A DNA stretch of 50,277 bases from DATBGS01 sp036557885 (lineage in GTDB: Bacteria > Chloroflexota > Ktedonobacteria > Ktedonobacterales > DATBGS01), in assembly GCA_036557885.1 (NCBI GenBank), contig DATBGS010000078.1:1-50277 (forward strand), written 5' to 3'. The position numbers and the translations under genes are program-made. Below are positions 34,827 to 42,781 of this stretch, piece by piece (the stretch's first letter is position 1; the number at the start of each line of letters is the position of its first letter). A model generated the notes under the pieces. The model made no database searches and was not told the DNA's origin. It worked only from the letters and a program-made list of their open reading frames with translations.

Positions 34827-35123
34827 CTAGCGAATCATTGTACTCTTCCCATCAAGCGGCAGCGGTTCGTTGGGGTCAAGGGGGGTATCTTCCATTGTTT
34901 CCTGAAAGACATCGGGAATAGCGGTGACGGATTGCGCTGGTTGATCTTCTACTTCGGCCACCACTTCAAAGACAAAGCTCAACACGACATGGCTGCCGAT
35001 GGGCGTCTGGCACATCAGGCGGATGCGAGGGCGATCTAGTTCCATCCAGGCATTGACCCTGGCTTCGAGGGAGCGAAGATCATCGGCGCTATCGCGGCTG
35101 TCAAATGTCTTGAAGCGATACAC
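34827..35123 (-). CDS. Hypothetical protein, 98 residues
   Basis: Small acidic protein, unrecognised. The first 60 residues look like one alpha/beta domain (DLRSLEARVNAWMELDRPRI, then SHVVLSFVFEVV), and the last 38 are Pro/Asp/Glu-rich. It starts with GTG 35123; GGAG lies about 9 nt upstream. It lies 5' of the radical SAM gene on the same strand with a 60-nt gap, so the two may share a transcript. The 253-nt region 35124-35376 before the divergent flavin reductase gene shows no clear promoter. Confidence 0.65.
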   Translation of the reverse strand: MYRFKTFDSRDSADDLRSLEARVNAWMELDRPRIRLMCQTPIGSHVVLSFVFEVVAEVEDQPAQSVTAIPDVFQETMEDTPLDPNEPLPLDGKSTMIR

Positions 35124-35376
35124 CAGGCCAGGCTCCTCTCTGCCAGGGAAACGCCAAAATAGGCACAGGCGCGTCTGATGTTTGTCGCGCCGGATACTGA
35201 TGCTGGCATTGTATCACGCACCTATCAATCGTGCCAGGAGATTCCCTGTCCTCTCGCATCTTTTCTAGCCTTCCAAAGGCTCTGGGGGCTTCTGCTGTAT
35301 GCCCAACTTGTGCGGGGGTGGGTGGCATACCATGAGCTACAGAGGTACAATAGCGCCAGAGGAAGGTGATGCTGTT

Positions 35377-35940
35377 ATGTCAGATGAAGCACCTATTCTG
35401 GCGCCAATTGATGGGGCGCTATTTCGGCATACCATGAGCCGCTATGCTTCAGGAGTGACAGTGGTGACAGTGTTGGATGCCGAGGGGCATCCCTGGGCGT
35501 TGACCGCCAACGCGATTAGTTCAGTTTCGCTCAATCCGCCGTTAATCCTGGTTTGTATAGACAAGAAGGCCAATACCTACGAGGCGCTGACCAGGGCGAG
35601 TTATTTTGCGGTGAATTTCCTGGAAGCGAGCGAAGAGGAATTGGCGCTGCACTTTGCCAGACATATCACCGATAAATTTGAAGCAATACCCTATGAACAG
35701 GGTGAGACAGGTGCGCCGCTCTTGCCACAAGCATCCATTGCGATGGTTGAATGCCGTATGTATGCGCAGTATCCTGGCGGCGATCATACGATTGTGGTGG
35801 GGGAGGTGCTTTCAGCAAAGGTGAGCGAAGGGCGACCACAAATATTTTATGACCGCGTGTTTGGGACGTTTGCGCCCAATCTACCCAAAAAGAGCGCCCC
35901 TGCTGCTGAGCCTGACCCCTGGGCGCTGGATTATTTTTAG
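35377..35940 (+). CDS. Flavin reductase family protein (FMN-binding split barrel)
   Basis: 187 residues. FRHTMSRYASGVTVVTVLD is the family start, GHPWALTANAISSVSLNPPLILVCID the FMN-binding region (about residues 42-67), and FAVNFLEASEEELALHFA, CRMYAQYPGGDHTIVVGEV complete the barrel. It would reduce free flavin with NAD(P)H or serve as the reductase of a two-component monooxygenase; no oxygenase gene is nearby. ATG 35377 is chosen because GGAAGGTG lies about 8 nt upstream and it precedes the fold. A 50-nt gap separates it from the helicase gene. Confidence 0.92.
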   Translation: MSDEAPILAPIDGALFRHTMSRYASGVTVVTVLDAEGHPWALTANAISSVSLNPPLILVCIDKKANTYEALTRASYFAVNFLEASEEELALHFARHITDKFEAIPYEQGETGAPLLPQASIAMVECRMYAQYPGGDHTIVVGEVLSAKVSEGRPQIFYDRVFGTFAPNLPKKSAPAAEPDPWALDYF

Positions 35941-35990
35941 CCTGTATAGCGATTATCTCCTGCTCTGGTCTGCTCAAAAAGAATAGCAGA

Positions 35991-37928
35991 GTGCCCAGAC
36001 TTTTGAGATTGCGTAGTTACTCGCATCAGATCAGCCATTATTTTGGCGTAGCAGCCACACATTTCGCGTTTTATGTACTTGCTATGGATGCACTACCACC
36101 TGAGCGTTTCAATTCGCCACAGGCACCCACACTCAAGCAGCCCATACGGCTACGGTTTGAGCGTGGCACCCTGCTGATTGAGGACGCGCCAAAGCCTGGA
36201 ACCTCTGGAGCGCAGGAACGCCCTTCCTGGCTGCCACCCTGCTGCGTCTTTGATGGCCGGGTGGATGCCTATCGCGCGTTTGCTTACCAATACCGCGAGG
36301 TCATCCTGGCGCTGAAACGGGCAGGCATTCCGCTGCTGGATCATGCACCGCTCTATCAGCCTGTGCCCTTGCGGCTGGTTGCGGCGCCAGAGCATCCCTA
36401 TTCGCATCAGACGGAGGCGCTCAACGTTTGGAAACGCAGCGGGATGCGTGGCGTGGTTGTCCTCCCGACGGGTGCTGGTAAGACACATGTGGGTGCGCTG
36501 GCGATGGTGACCGCTGGACGTCCCACGCTGGTGCTTGTCTATACACGAGAACTGCTGCGGCAGTGGCATTCGGTGCTGACGACGACCTTTGGGATGCCGG
36601 TGGGGATTATGGGTGATGGGATGCTGGATGCTGATCACGATCTGGTGGTGGCGACCTATGATTCGGCCTATCGTCACCTTGATCACTGGGGCAATCGCTG
36701 GGGGCTGGCAATTTTCGATGAGTGTCATCGGCTTTCGGCCAGTACCTACACACAAGCGGCGCAGTTTTTGCTGGCGCCGCTGCGGTTGGGGCTTTCGGCC
36801 ACGCCGGAGGGCAGCGATGGGGAACTGCCGCCCAGCCTGGTTGAGGTGGTGGGGCCGGTGGTCTATCGCAAGACGGCTGATGAGTTGCAGGGCGATACGC
36901 TGGCGCCCTACGAGATTCGCCGCATTGCGGTGGACCTGACCGATGAGGAGCGGGCGCGCTATGAGCATTTGACAGTGGAACGCGATGCTTTTCTGAATAA
37001 GCGTGGCATTCGCCTGGGTGCGCCGGGAGGCTGGGAGGCGTTTTTACGGGCGAGCGCGGGCAGCACGGAGGGGCGGCGGGCGCTGCTGGCGCACCACGAG
37101 CGGCGCTTGCTGGCGCGTGGCGCAGAGACAAAGCTGGCGGTATTGGCAGAACTGCTGCAACAGCATCCCCGCGAGCGCGTGCTGATTTTTACTGATGATA
37201 CCGCGACGGCGTATGAGGTTTCGGCGCGGTTTCTGGTGCCAGTGATTACGCACGAGACGCCCGCGCGCGAGCGCACCGAGTGGATGACGCTGTTTCGAGA
37301 AGGGAAGCTGCGCGCGTTGGTCGCTTCGCATGTGCTGGATGAGGGCATTGATGTGCCTGCGGCGGCGGTTGGTATTCTGCTTTCGGGCAGCGGGTCGGTG
37401 CGCGAGGCAGTGCAGCGGCTTGGGCGCATTCTGCGGCGCAGCCCGGAAAAGCGTCAAGCCATTCTCTATGAGGTGGTGGCGCACCAGACGGCTGAGGAGG
37501 CAACGTCGCAGCGGCGCGGGCATAATCCGGCATATCAGGCGGGGCGAGTTGAGAAGGCTGGGGCAGGCGAGCGGGTGCGCTGGAAGCGCGGAGCAGAGGA
37601 GCAGGGCGAGCGCGGCGAGGGGCCAGGGCACCTCCAACAGGCTGAGCAAGAGAAGATCACTCGCTTTCGTGGGCGCCAGCGTTGGGAGCAGTTGGGGCTG
37701 GGCCAGAAGTCAAAGAAGGTGGCGGAGTCGCGTGGCAGCTATGATGCGAATACAAAGGGAGAGGCCGACCCAGCAGGCTTATGGCAACAGGCTGAGCATC
37801 CAGCAGCATTCCCAGAATCCCCGAAATCCCTGAAACCCCCGGTACAATCAAATCCCTCGGTTGAGAAGCCGAGACAACACAAGCCCAGGCGTCAGCAGCC
37901 CAAGAAAGACAGGGAGCCAGGATGCTGA
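35991..37928 (+). CDS. XPB/ERCC3-like superfamily 2 DNA helicase
   Basis: 645 residues in the longest frame; ATG 36084 (MDALPPERF) would give 614 and neither start has a good ribosome binding site. Residue numbers are for the longest frame. A DNA-damage-recognition-like N-terminal part precedes the motor. Walker A PTGAGKT is at 159-165, DECH at 243-246, LSATP at about 268-272. Domain 2 has VLIFTDDTATAYEVS, LVASHVLDEGIDVPAAAVGI and RLGRILRRSPEKRQA (motif VI Arg). This is the XPB order. The last 120 residues are Arg/Gln/Lys/Glu-rich and probably disordered. It overlaps the Bax1 gene by 7 nt, so the two are coupled. Confidence 0.9.
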   Translation: MPRLLRLRSYSHQISHYFGVAATHFAFYVLAMDALPPERFNSPQAPTLKQPIRLRFERGTLLIEDAPKPGTSGAQERPSWLPPCCVFDGRVDAYRAFAYQYREVILALKRAGIPLLDHAPLYQPVPLRLVAAPEHPYSHQTEALNVWKRSGMRGVVVLPTGAGKTHVGALAMVTAGRPTLVLVYTRELLRQWHSVLTTTFGMPVGIMGDGMLDADHDLVVATYDSAYRHLDHWGNRWGLAIFDECHRLSASTYTQAAQFLLAPLRLGLSATPEGSDGELPPSLVEVVGPVVYRKTADELQGDTLAPYEIRRIAVDLTDEERARYEHLTVERDAFLNKRGIRLGAPGGWEAFLRASAGSTEGRRALLAHHERRLLARGAETKLAVLAELLQQHPRERVLIFTDDTATAYEVSARFLVPVITHETPARERTEWMTLFREGKLRALVASHVLDEGIDVPAAAVGILLSGSGSVREAVQRLGRILRRSPEKRQAILYEVVAHQTAEEATSQRRGHNPAYQAGRVEKAGAGERVRWKRGAEEQGERGEGPGHLQQAEQEKITRFRGRQRWEQLGLGQKSKKVAESRGSYDANTKGEADPAGLWQQAEHPAAFPESPKSLKPPVQSNPSVEKPRQHKPRRQQPKKDREPGC

Positions 37929-39232
37929 CTTCTGATCTGGTCTTGTCGCGGCGTGAGGGTGATCGGGTAGTTCCGTTTCGGCTGGACCCGGAAAACGAGG
38001 CGAACCTGCGGTTGGCGCAGACACTCATTGAACTGTTTAGCCAGCATGTCGGCCAGCCACGCGAAGTGGTCAACGCGGCGCTCACCGAATTTATCGGCAA
38101 TTCGACGGATTTTCGCATTCCGCGCGGGCTGGTAAAGCTGCTTGCCGATGATTGCGCGGAGTTTGCGCTACCCCCAACGCCGCTGCCCCCCTTTGAACTG
38201 CGGCGGCGCGTGTTTCTGGCGGCGGCAGAGCAGCACCCACTCAGCCTGGCCCCCAGCATGTTGACGCCGGTCACAGCACTGGATATTCACGCGGAAGTGG
38301 CGGCTGGACTCTCCGCAGAACTGGGGCGAGAGCTACAGGCAGAAGAGATAGCTGCTGGCCTTTTTGCTGACCGGCGCGATCAGCAGCGGCTTCAGGCGTT
38401 TGCCGCGCCTACGCCGCGCTGGTTACTTGATCGTTTTAATCTGGCGCAGGCGCAGGGGGTGCTCTATCGTTGCACGAGCATGCAACTGGTGGCCGAACGC
38501 AATATCCCCGCGCGCTATCAGCAGCTTTTCCGATTGATCAAGTTTCACCGGCTGATTCATCAGATCACGGGCGACCCGGAGCATGGCTACGAGATTGAAC
38601 TGGATGGCCCGGCCAGCGTGCTGACCGGCACGACGCGCTACGGGGTGGATATGGCAATCTTTCTTCCGGCGCTGCTCTGGTGTACGAAATGGCGCATGAA
38701 AGCCGCGCTTCAGGAGCAGGATGGCCGAACGCGCTGGCTGGTGCTGGACAGCGCGACGACTAATCTGGTGTCGCATTATAAAGATCAGCCGATCTACGAC
38801 TCAGCCCTGGAGCGCAATTTTGCCGAGCGCTTTGAGCGGCTGGAAAGCTCCTGGCGGCTGGAGCGCGAGACAGAGGTGATTCACCTCAAGCAACTGGTGC
38901 TCATTCCTGATTTTCGTTTTCGCCATAAAGCAGACGGGCGCACTGCGCTGCTGGAGATTGTGGGCTACTGGCGCCCGGAGTATCTGCGGCGCAAGTTTGC
39001 GAAGCTGGCGGCTGCCGGTCGCTCGGATTTGGTTGTGGCGTTGAATGCGGAACTGCATGTTGGGGCGCGCGAACGCGAGCGACTGGAGACGCTGCCGGGG
39101 CCGGTGGTCTTCTTTAAGCAGGCGCTTGATCCGAAAGAGGTGCTGGCGGCCCTGGAGAAAATTCCCGGCCAGCCTGAGCATGGTGCAGGTGGCGAGGATG
39201 GTGCACATGGCGAGGATGGTGTAGGCGAGTGA
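37922..39232 (+). CDS. Bax1-type nuclease (DUF790), partner of XPB
   Basis: 436 residues. DUF790 is the family of archaeal Bax1, a PD-(D/E)XK endonuclease that binds XPB. The N-terminal domain holds LPPFELRRRVFLAAAEQHPL; the middle has FRLIKFHRLIHQI and the DUF790-typical DGPASVLTGTTRYGVDMAIF. The nuclease core is seen at LIPDFRFRH (Asp) and LLEIVGYWRPEYLRRKFAKL (Glu and following Lys). The C-terminus is a short acidic Gly/Glu/Asp repeat (GEDGAHGEDGVGE). The start overlaps the helicase stop by 7 nt. It likely cuts DNA unwound or bound by the helicase; in archaea this pair is proposed to act in nucleotide excision repair. Confidence 0.92.
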   Translation: MLTSDLVLSRREGDRVVPFRLDPENEANLRLAQTLIELFSQHVGQPREVVNAALTEFIGNSTDFRIPRGLVKLLADDCAEFALPPTPLPPFELRRRVFLAAAEQHPLSLAPSMLTPVTALDIHAEVAAGLSAELGRELQAEEIAAGLFADRRDQQRLQAFAAPTPRWLLDRFNLAQAQGVLYRCTSMQLVAERNIPARYQQLFRLIKFHRLIHQITGDPEHGYEIELDGPASVLTGTTRYGVDMAIFLPALLWCTKWRMKAALQEQDGRTRWLVLDSATTNLVSHYKDQPIYDSALERNFAERFERLESSWRLERETEVIHLKQLVLIPDFRFRHKADGRTALLEIVGYWRPEYLRRKFAKLAAAGRSDLVVALNAELHVGARERERLETLPGPVVFFKQALDPKEVLAALEKIPGQPEHGAGGEDGAHGEDGVGE

Positions 39233-39256
39233 GAGAGGAATGATACAACGGTCTGA

Positions 39257-39892
39257 CTAATGCGCCTCTTCAAAGCGCTCATCAAAGAGGCCGGGGATGG
39301 GGTCAAGGATGAGCACGCCAGCCGCAATGTCTACCCGTTTGACCAGTTCTTTGACCGCCGGAACCAGCACCTCACGCTTGCTGCCCTGCTCCTCGATCAC
39401 ATAAACATCGTGGCCGCCAGTCGGTAGGATGTCTTTGATAATGCCGAGCATCTGACCAGCCGATGTTTCGACCCGCAGCCCTAACAAATCATGGACGTAA
39501 TACTGGTCGGGCGGCAATGGCGCAATGCGAGAGATGGGGATTTCTATCACCAGGCCACTGAGTTCCTCGGCCTGGTTTGCGCTCTCGATGCCTGCCAGGT
39601 GAAGCAGCAGCATTGTGCCCTTATAGGGGCGGGCGCTGGCGATGCGGTAAGGAAGATGCTGAGCACCAAGAAAGATTTCTTCTACCTGCGTAAAGCGGTT
39701 GGGGATGTCGGTCAGGGGAAAGATTTTCAGGTCGCCGCGCACCCCAAAGGGGGCCACCACTCGCCCCAGCCTGACCCACTCCTGTTCCTGTGCTGGTGGT
39801 AGCCCTTGGGGCTGCTCCGTGGAGCGCTCTTGCGTGTTGCGATGGCGGCTGCCAGGCGCGGATTTATGGCTTGGGTGGAACTGATCGCTCAT
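39257..39892 (-). CDS. rimM: 16S rRNA processing protein RimM
   Basis: 211 residues, longer than usual because of about 40 N-terminal residues of low complexity (SDQFHPSHKSAPGSRHRNTQ). RimM binds S19 and helps 30S head maturation. The RimM N-terminal barrel starts at VRLGRVVAPFGVRGDLKIFP, and the PRC-barrel follows (PDQYYVHDLLGLRVET, GGHDVYVIEEQG, VLVPAVKELVKRVDI). ATG 39892 lies within the end of khpA (29-nt overlap). It is third of rpsP-khpA-rimM; trmD, its usual neighbour, is at 10 kb. Confidence 0.93.
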   Translation of the reverse strand: MSDQFHPSHKSAPGSRHRNTQERSTEQPQGLPPAQEQEWVRLGRVVAPFGVRGDLKIFPLTDIPNRFTQVEEIFLGAQHLPYRIASARPYKGTMLLLHLAGIESANQAEELSGLVIEIPISRIAPLPPDQYYVHDLLGLRVETSAGQMLGIIKDILPTGGHDVYVIEEQGSKREVLVPAVKELVKRVDIAAGVLILDPIPGLFDERFEEAH

Positions 39893-40118
39893 CAATTTCA
39901 AGAGAGGTGCGCTTTTCCTGCTGGGCGCCTGCTGCACGCAGCAGATTGCGCATAGCTTTAGCTACACGACCCTGGCGGCCAATCACTTTCCCAAAATCGT
40001 CCTGGGCCACATGCAGTTCCAGCGCGAGGACGTTGCGGTCGTTGCGCAGTTCCCGAACCTGGACGGCTTCAGGATGATCTACCAGCGATTGGGCAATATA
40101 TTCAATGAGTTTGCGCAT
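39864..40118 (-). CDS. khpA: KH-domain RNA-binding protein KhpA
   Basis: 84 residues. A single KH domain with the GxxG-type motif as VIGRQGRVAKAMRNLLRAA (residues about 45-63); MRKLIEYIAQSLVDHPEAV is the standard start. KhpA (YlqC) binds many RNAs with KhpB and affects cell elongation in Gram-positives. The tail is Arg/Lys-rich. ATG 40118 follows the family; the frame also opens at TTG 40127. It is second of the rpsP operon and overlaps rimM. Confidence 0.94.
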   Translation of the reverse strand: MRKLIEYIAQSLVDHPEAVQVRELRNDRNVLALELHVAQDDFGKVIGRQGRVAKAMRNLLRAAGAQQEKRTSLEIDERSVPPKP

Positions 40119-40244
40119 ATGTGGCAACTTTCTGAGTAAGTGCTGACTCTGGGCGATAATCCGCTGACGTGAGCAGGAACTGGAAGCTGGAGGTCCAGAC
40201 TATACGTCCCAACAGAAAGGCCGTCGCGGGATGGGGCGTAATTA

Positions 40245-40517
40245 TTACGCCCCGGCAACTTTTTTCTGCTGGAACTTCTCGCTGATGCCAGCACGCTTAA
40301 ACAAGCGCTCCACCGATTCGGTGGGCCGGGCGCCAACGGCAAGCCACTTGAGCGCCTTTTCCTCATCAATCTGGATGGTTGATGGGTCGGTCAGCGGATT
40401 GTACCAGCCAATGTTTTCAACGATGCGGCCATCGCGCGGTGAGCGAGCATCGGCGACAACAACGCGATAAGAAGGAGTTTTCTTCATGCCGGTCCGCATG
40501 AGACGGATTTTGACCAT
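40245..40517 (-). CDS. rpsP: 30S ribosomal protein S16
   Basis: 90 residues, the normal length. VKIRLMRTGMKKTPSYRVVVADARSPRDGR and IENIGWYNP are the S16 signatures, with the conserved GARPTESVERLFKRAG helix later. S16 binds 16S rRNA in the 30S body. It is first of rpsP-khpA-rimM, behind a strong promoter (40645-40673) and a leader of about 120 nt. GAGAGGTG is about 11 nt before the ATG. Gap to khpA is 126 nt. Confidence 0.97.
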   Translation of the reverse strand: MVKIRLMRTGMKKTPSYRVVVADARSPRDGRIVENIGWYNPLTDPSTIQIDEEKALKWLAVGARPTESVERLFKRAGISEKFQQKKVAGA

Positions 40518-40644
40518 GTTCTGCTTTTCACCTCTCTTCCCCTGGTGGAATGGTTTGTTCTCGCTGATCTACGAACGAAGCGGCCCGGCATGCCGGACGT
40601 GCTATGAAACCTCGGACGTATGTGCTCTTGAGACATGCCCTGGT

Positions 40645-40673
40645 AGCATAGCACGCTGCCGCCGCATTGTCAA
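40645..40673 (-). promoter_or_regulatory. Promoter of rpsP-khpA-rimM
   Basis: On the minus strand: TTGACA (40668-40673), exactly 17 nt, then TATGCT (40645-40650), which is also preceded by TGC (extended -10). Another TTGACA lies 6 nt further upstream. Confidence 0.75.
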
Positions 40674-40706
40674 TGTCAAAAGCAGACCCAGAGCGGGCCA
40701 GGAGTA

Positions 40707-40715
40707 TGCTATAAT
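40707..40715 (+). promoter_or_regulatory. Extended -10 promoter of the isocitrate dehydrogenase gene
   Basis: TG-C-TATAAT at 40707-40715, with no recognisable -35. The predicted start near 40722 gives a leader of about 165 nt. Confidence 0.55.
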
Positions 40716-40775
40716 CTCTCATTGGTAGTGGTACGCCATGCGTTCGGGGTCGGCCCCCATTTATGCAGACCGTTT

Positions 40776-40801
40776 CCCGTCGGCAATGACGCAGCGACGG
40801 G
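40776..40801 (+). other. Hairpin in the isocitrate dehydrogenase leader
   Basis: CCCGTCG (40776-40782) and CGACGGG (40795-40801), 7 bp with a 12-nt loop, about +55 in the predicted leader. No known riboswitch consensus is recognised. Confidence 0.35.
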
Positions 40802-40886
40802 CGCGTGTGAGACTGGTTTCTTGTTCAAGTCAAACGAGTGGCAGCGCCCGCCTTATAAAACACTTTGATTTTACTGGAGGACTGGG

Positions 40887-41972
40887 ATGCCCTACGATGT
40901 GACACTTATTCCCGGCGATGGGACCGGGCCAGAGATTACAGAGGCGACGCGCCGCGTGCTGGAAGCAACGGGCGTGCAATTTTCCTGGCACGTGCATCAG
41001 GCTGGATTAGAGGTGCTGGAAAAGAGCGGCAAGGTGCTGCCTGATGAGGTGATTGAATCTATCAAGAGGACGAAGATCGGGCTGAAGGGGCCAATCACAA
41101 CGCCGGTTGGCAAGGGGTTTCGCAGCGCAAATGTGGAACTGCGCAAGCGGCTGGACCTGTACGCGAACCTACGTCCGGCAAAGTCTTATCCTGGCCTGCG
41201 CTCGCGCTATGAGCATATTGATCTGATTATTGTGCGGGAAAATACCGAAGACCTCTATGCGGGGATTGAGTATGCCAAAGGCTCGGAGGAAATGGCCGAG
41301 TTGTTGGACTTTATCCAGCGCAAAAGCCATGTGGAACTCAGCAAAGAGTCGGCTATCAGCATCAAGTTTATCTCGGTACAGGCGAGCCGCCGGGTAGTGA
41401 AGTTTGCCTTTGATTATGCTCGCGCCAACAGTCGCAAGAAAGTCACGGCGGTCCACAAGGCCAATATTATGAAGTTTTCGGATGGCCTGTTCCTGGCGGT
41501 GGCGCAAGAGGTGGCAAAGGATTACCCCGACATCCAGTTTGAGGATCGGATTGTGGACAATATGTGCATGCAGCTTGTCCAGAAGCCGGAACTCTATGAT
41601 GTGGTGGTCTTGCCCAACCTCTATGGCGATATTCTCTCCGACCTTTCAGCCGGGTTGATTGGTGGGCTGGGGGTGGCTCCGGGGGCGAATATTGGCAGTG
41701 AGTACGCGGTGTTTGAGCCGGTGCATGGCAGCGCGCCCAAATATGCCGGGCAAAATAAGGTCAATCCGATGGCGATGATGTTTTCGGGGGTGTTGATGCT
41801 CAGGCATCTGGGCGAAAAAGAGGCGGCTCAGCGGTTGGAACAGGCGATGGCAGGAGTCATTGCCGAAGGCAGGTCGGTAACGTATGATCTGAAGCCGCGC
41901 CCTGATGATCCAACGGCGGTGGGCACTTCGCAGGTGGCCGATGCCATCATTGCGCGAATGAAATCCCTGTAA
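40887..41972 (+). CDS. Isocitrate/isopropylmalate dehydrogenase family protein, probably isocitrate dehydrogenase
   Basis: 361 residues, beta-decarboxylating dehydrogenase. LIPGDGTGPEI is the start; VRENTEDLYAGIEY (about 116-129), typical of isocitrate dehydrogenases, and LYGDILSDLSAGLIGGLGVAPGANIG hold the metal and substrate residues. SANVELRKRLDLYANLRPAK (80-99) carries the phosphorylation-site-like Ser80 and the substrate Arg residues. Cofactor loop HGSAPKYAGQNKVNP (280-294) has Lys285, Tyr286 and Val292 as in NADP enzymes, and Tyr333, but Pro337 where E. coli has Arg395. Length fits the short NAD-type form. It is a TCA-cycle enzyme. GGAGG lies 7 nt upstream. Confidence 0.88.
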   Translation: MPYDVTLIPGDGTGPEITEATRRVLEATGVQFSWHVHQAGLEVLEKSGKVLPDEVIESIKRTKIGLKGPITTPVGKGFRSANVELRKRLDLYANLRPAKSYPGLRSRYEHIDLIIVRENTEDLYAGIEYAKGSEEMAELLDFIQRKSHVELSKESAISIKFISVQASRRVVKFAFDYARANSRKKVTAVHKANIMKFSDGLFLAVAQEVAKDYPDIQFEDRIVDNMCMQLVQKPELYDVVVLPNLYGDILSDLSAGLIGGLGVAPGANIGSEYAVFEPVHGSAPKYAGQNKVNPMAMMFSGVLMLRHLGEKEAAQRLEQAMAGVIAEGRSVTYDLKPRPDDPTAVGTSQVADAIIARMKSL

Positions 41973-41985
41973 CACGCCTCCTTTG

Positions 41986-42034
41986 CAGCGCTGGCTTCAG
42001 GCAGATAGTATTCAAAGCGTTGAAGCTGGCGCTG
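41986..42034. terminator. 14-bp hairpin between convergent dehydrogenase and gmk genes
   Basis: CAGCGCTGGCTTCA (41986-41999) pairs with TGAAGCTGGCGCTG (42021-42034), all 14 positions pairing with two G-U, around a 21-nt loop. Short T-rich flanks follow on the plus strand (TTGCTTG). Confidence 0.5.
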
Positions 42035-42118
42035 TTGCTTGTGGGGCAATCTCACAGGTAGCTGACGAACTGCAAAACCTGATTATGCGCCCAACAATTC
42101 CAAGCACTCAAGATGCAA

Positions 42119-42730
42119 CTAGACCTCTGCGTGGTGCTGGCGAACGCGGCAGTGTTCAGCAATGATGATAGCGCGGACCTGTTCCACCGCTGCATCTAGA
42201 TGCCCCTGGCGATTGACGACGCGATAGTCATACCAATCTTGTTGTGCCAGTTCCTGGGAAGCATCGGCCAGTCTGCGGGCAAGATCGGCGGCGGATTCGG
42301 TGCGGCGGGCCTGAAGGCGCTCAACCAACTCCTCAACCGATTCAGGGGCCAGAAAGATAAAGATGGCGTGTGGCACCTTCTGGCGGATAGTGTTGGCGCC
42401 CTGTACGTCAATTTTTAGCAGCACATCTTTGCCTGCCGCCAGCCACTCCCTGACGGGCTGGCGTGGCACACCGTAGCTGTTGCCATGTACGACGGCATGC
42501 TCTAGCAACTCGTCCTGAGCGACAAGAGCATCATAATCTGCCTGGGAGATAAAATGATACTCCTTGTGATTGACTTCGCCATCGCGGGGTGGGCGGGTGG
42601 TGACGCTGACCGAAACCTGAAGCGGCACTCCTAACTTTTGTAAACCTTGCAGTACGCTATCTTTGCCACCGCCAGAGGGAGCAGAGAGCACAAAGAGCAG
42701 TCCATGAGAAGTAAGAGGCTGATTGGTCAT
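42119..42730 (-). CDS. gmk: Guanylate kinase
   Basis: 203 residues. Gmk phosphorylates GMP to GDP. The P-loop is APSGGGKDSVL (about residues 14-24), a normal variant of the GKGT form. VSVSVTTRPPRDGEVNHKEYHF holds the GMP-binding Arg/Tyr residues, VHGNSYGVPR and LLKIDVQGA the middle motifs, and IFIFLAPESVEEL the lid region. ATG 42730 (MTNQPLTSHG) fits the family; the frame opens to 42781, next to the divergent rqcH start. gmk and rqcH are separated by about 50 nt, so their promoters must lie in or before the opposite genes' 5' ends. Confidence 0.94.
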   Translation of the reverse strand: MTNQPLTSHGLLFVLSAPSGGGKDSVLQGLQKLGVPLQVSVSVTTRPPRDGEVNHKEYHFISQADYDALVAQDELLEHAVVHGNSYGVPRQPVREWLAAGKDVLLKIDVQGANTIRQKVPHAIFIFLAPESVEELVERLQARRTESAADLARRLADASQELAQQDWYDYRVVNRQGHLDAAVEQVRAIIIAEHCRVRQHHAEV

Positions 42731-42781
42731 ATGGCTGGACCCCCTGATCAGGCTAGATTTCATTGGTGAGGAGAGATCCAT

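Larger units (their letters stand above)
40518..40886. other. Divergent intergenic region between rpsP and the isocitrate dehydrogenase gene
   Basis: No gene is seen. It holds the rpsP promoter and leader on the minus strand, and the dehydrogenase promoter and leader on the plus strand. The rpsP leader contains a 12-nt palindrome CCGGCATGCCGG. The other leader carries a CCCGTCG/CGACGGG hairpin (40776-40801). Confidence 0.6.

Noticed and set aside
42660..42690. Guanylate kinase P-loop reads GKDS, not GKST
   Set aside because: In this family the form is GxxGxGKGT with the Ser/Thr one place later; GKDS is an accepted variant, so no loss of function is implied.
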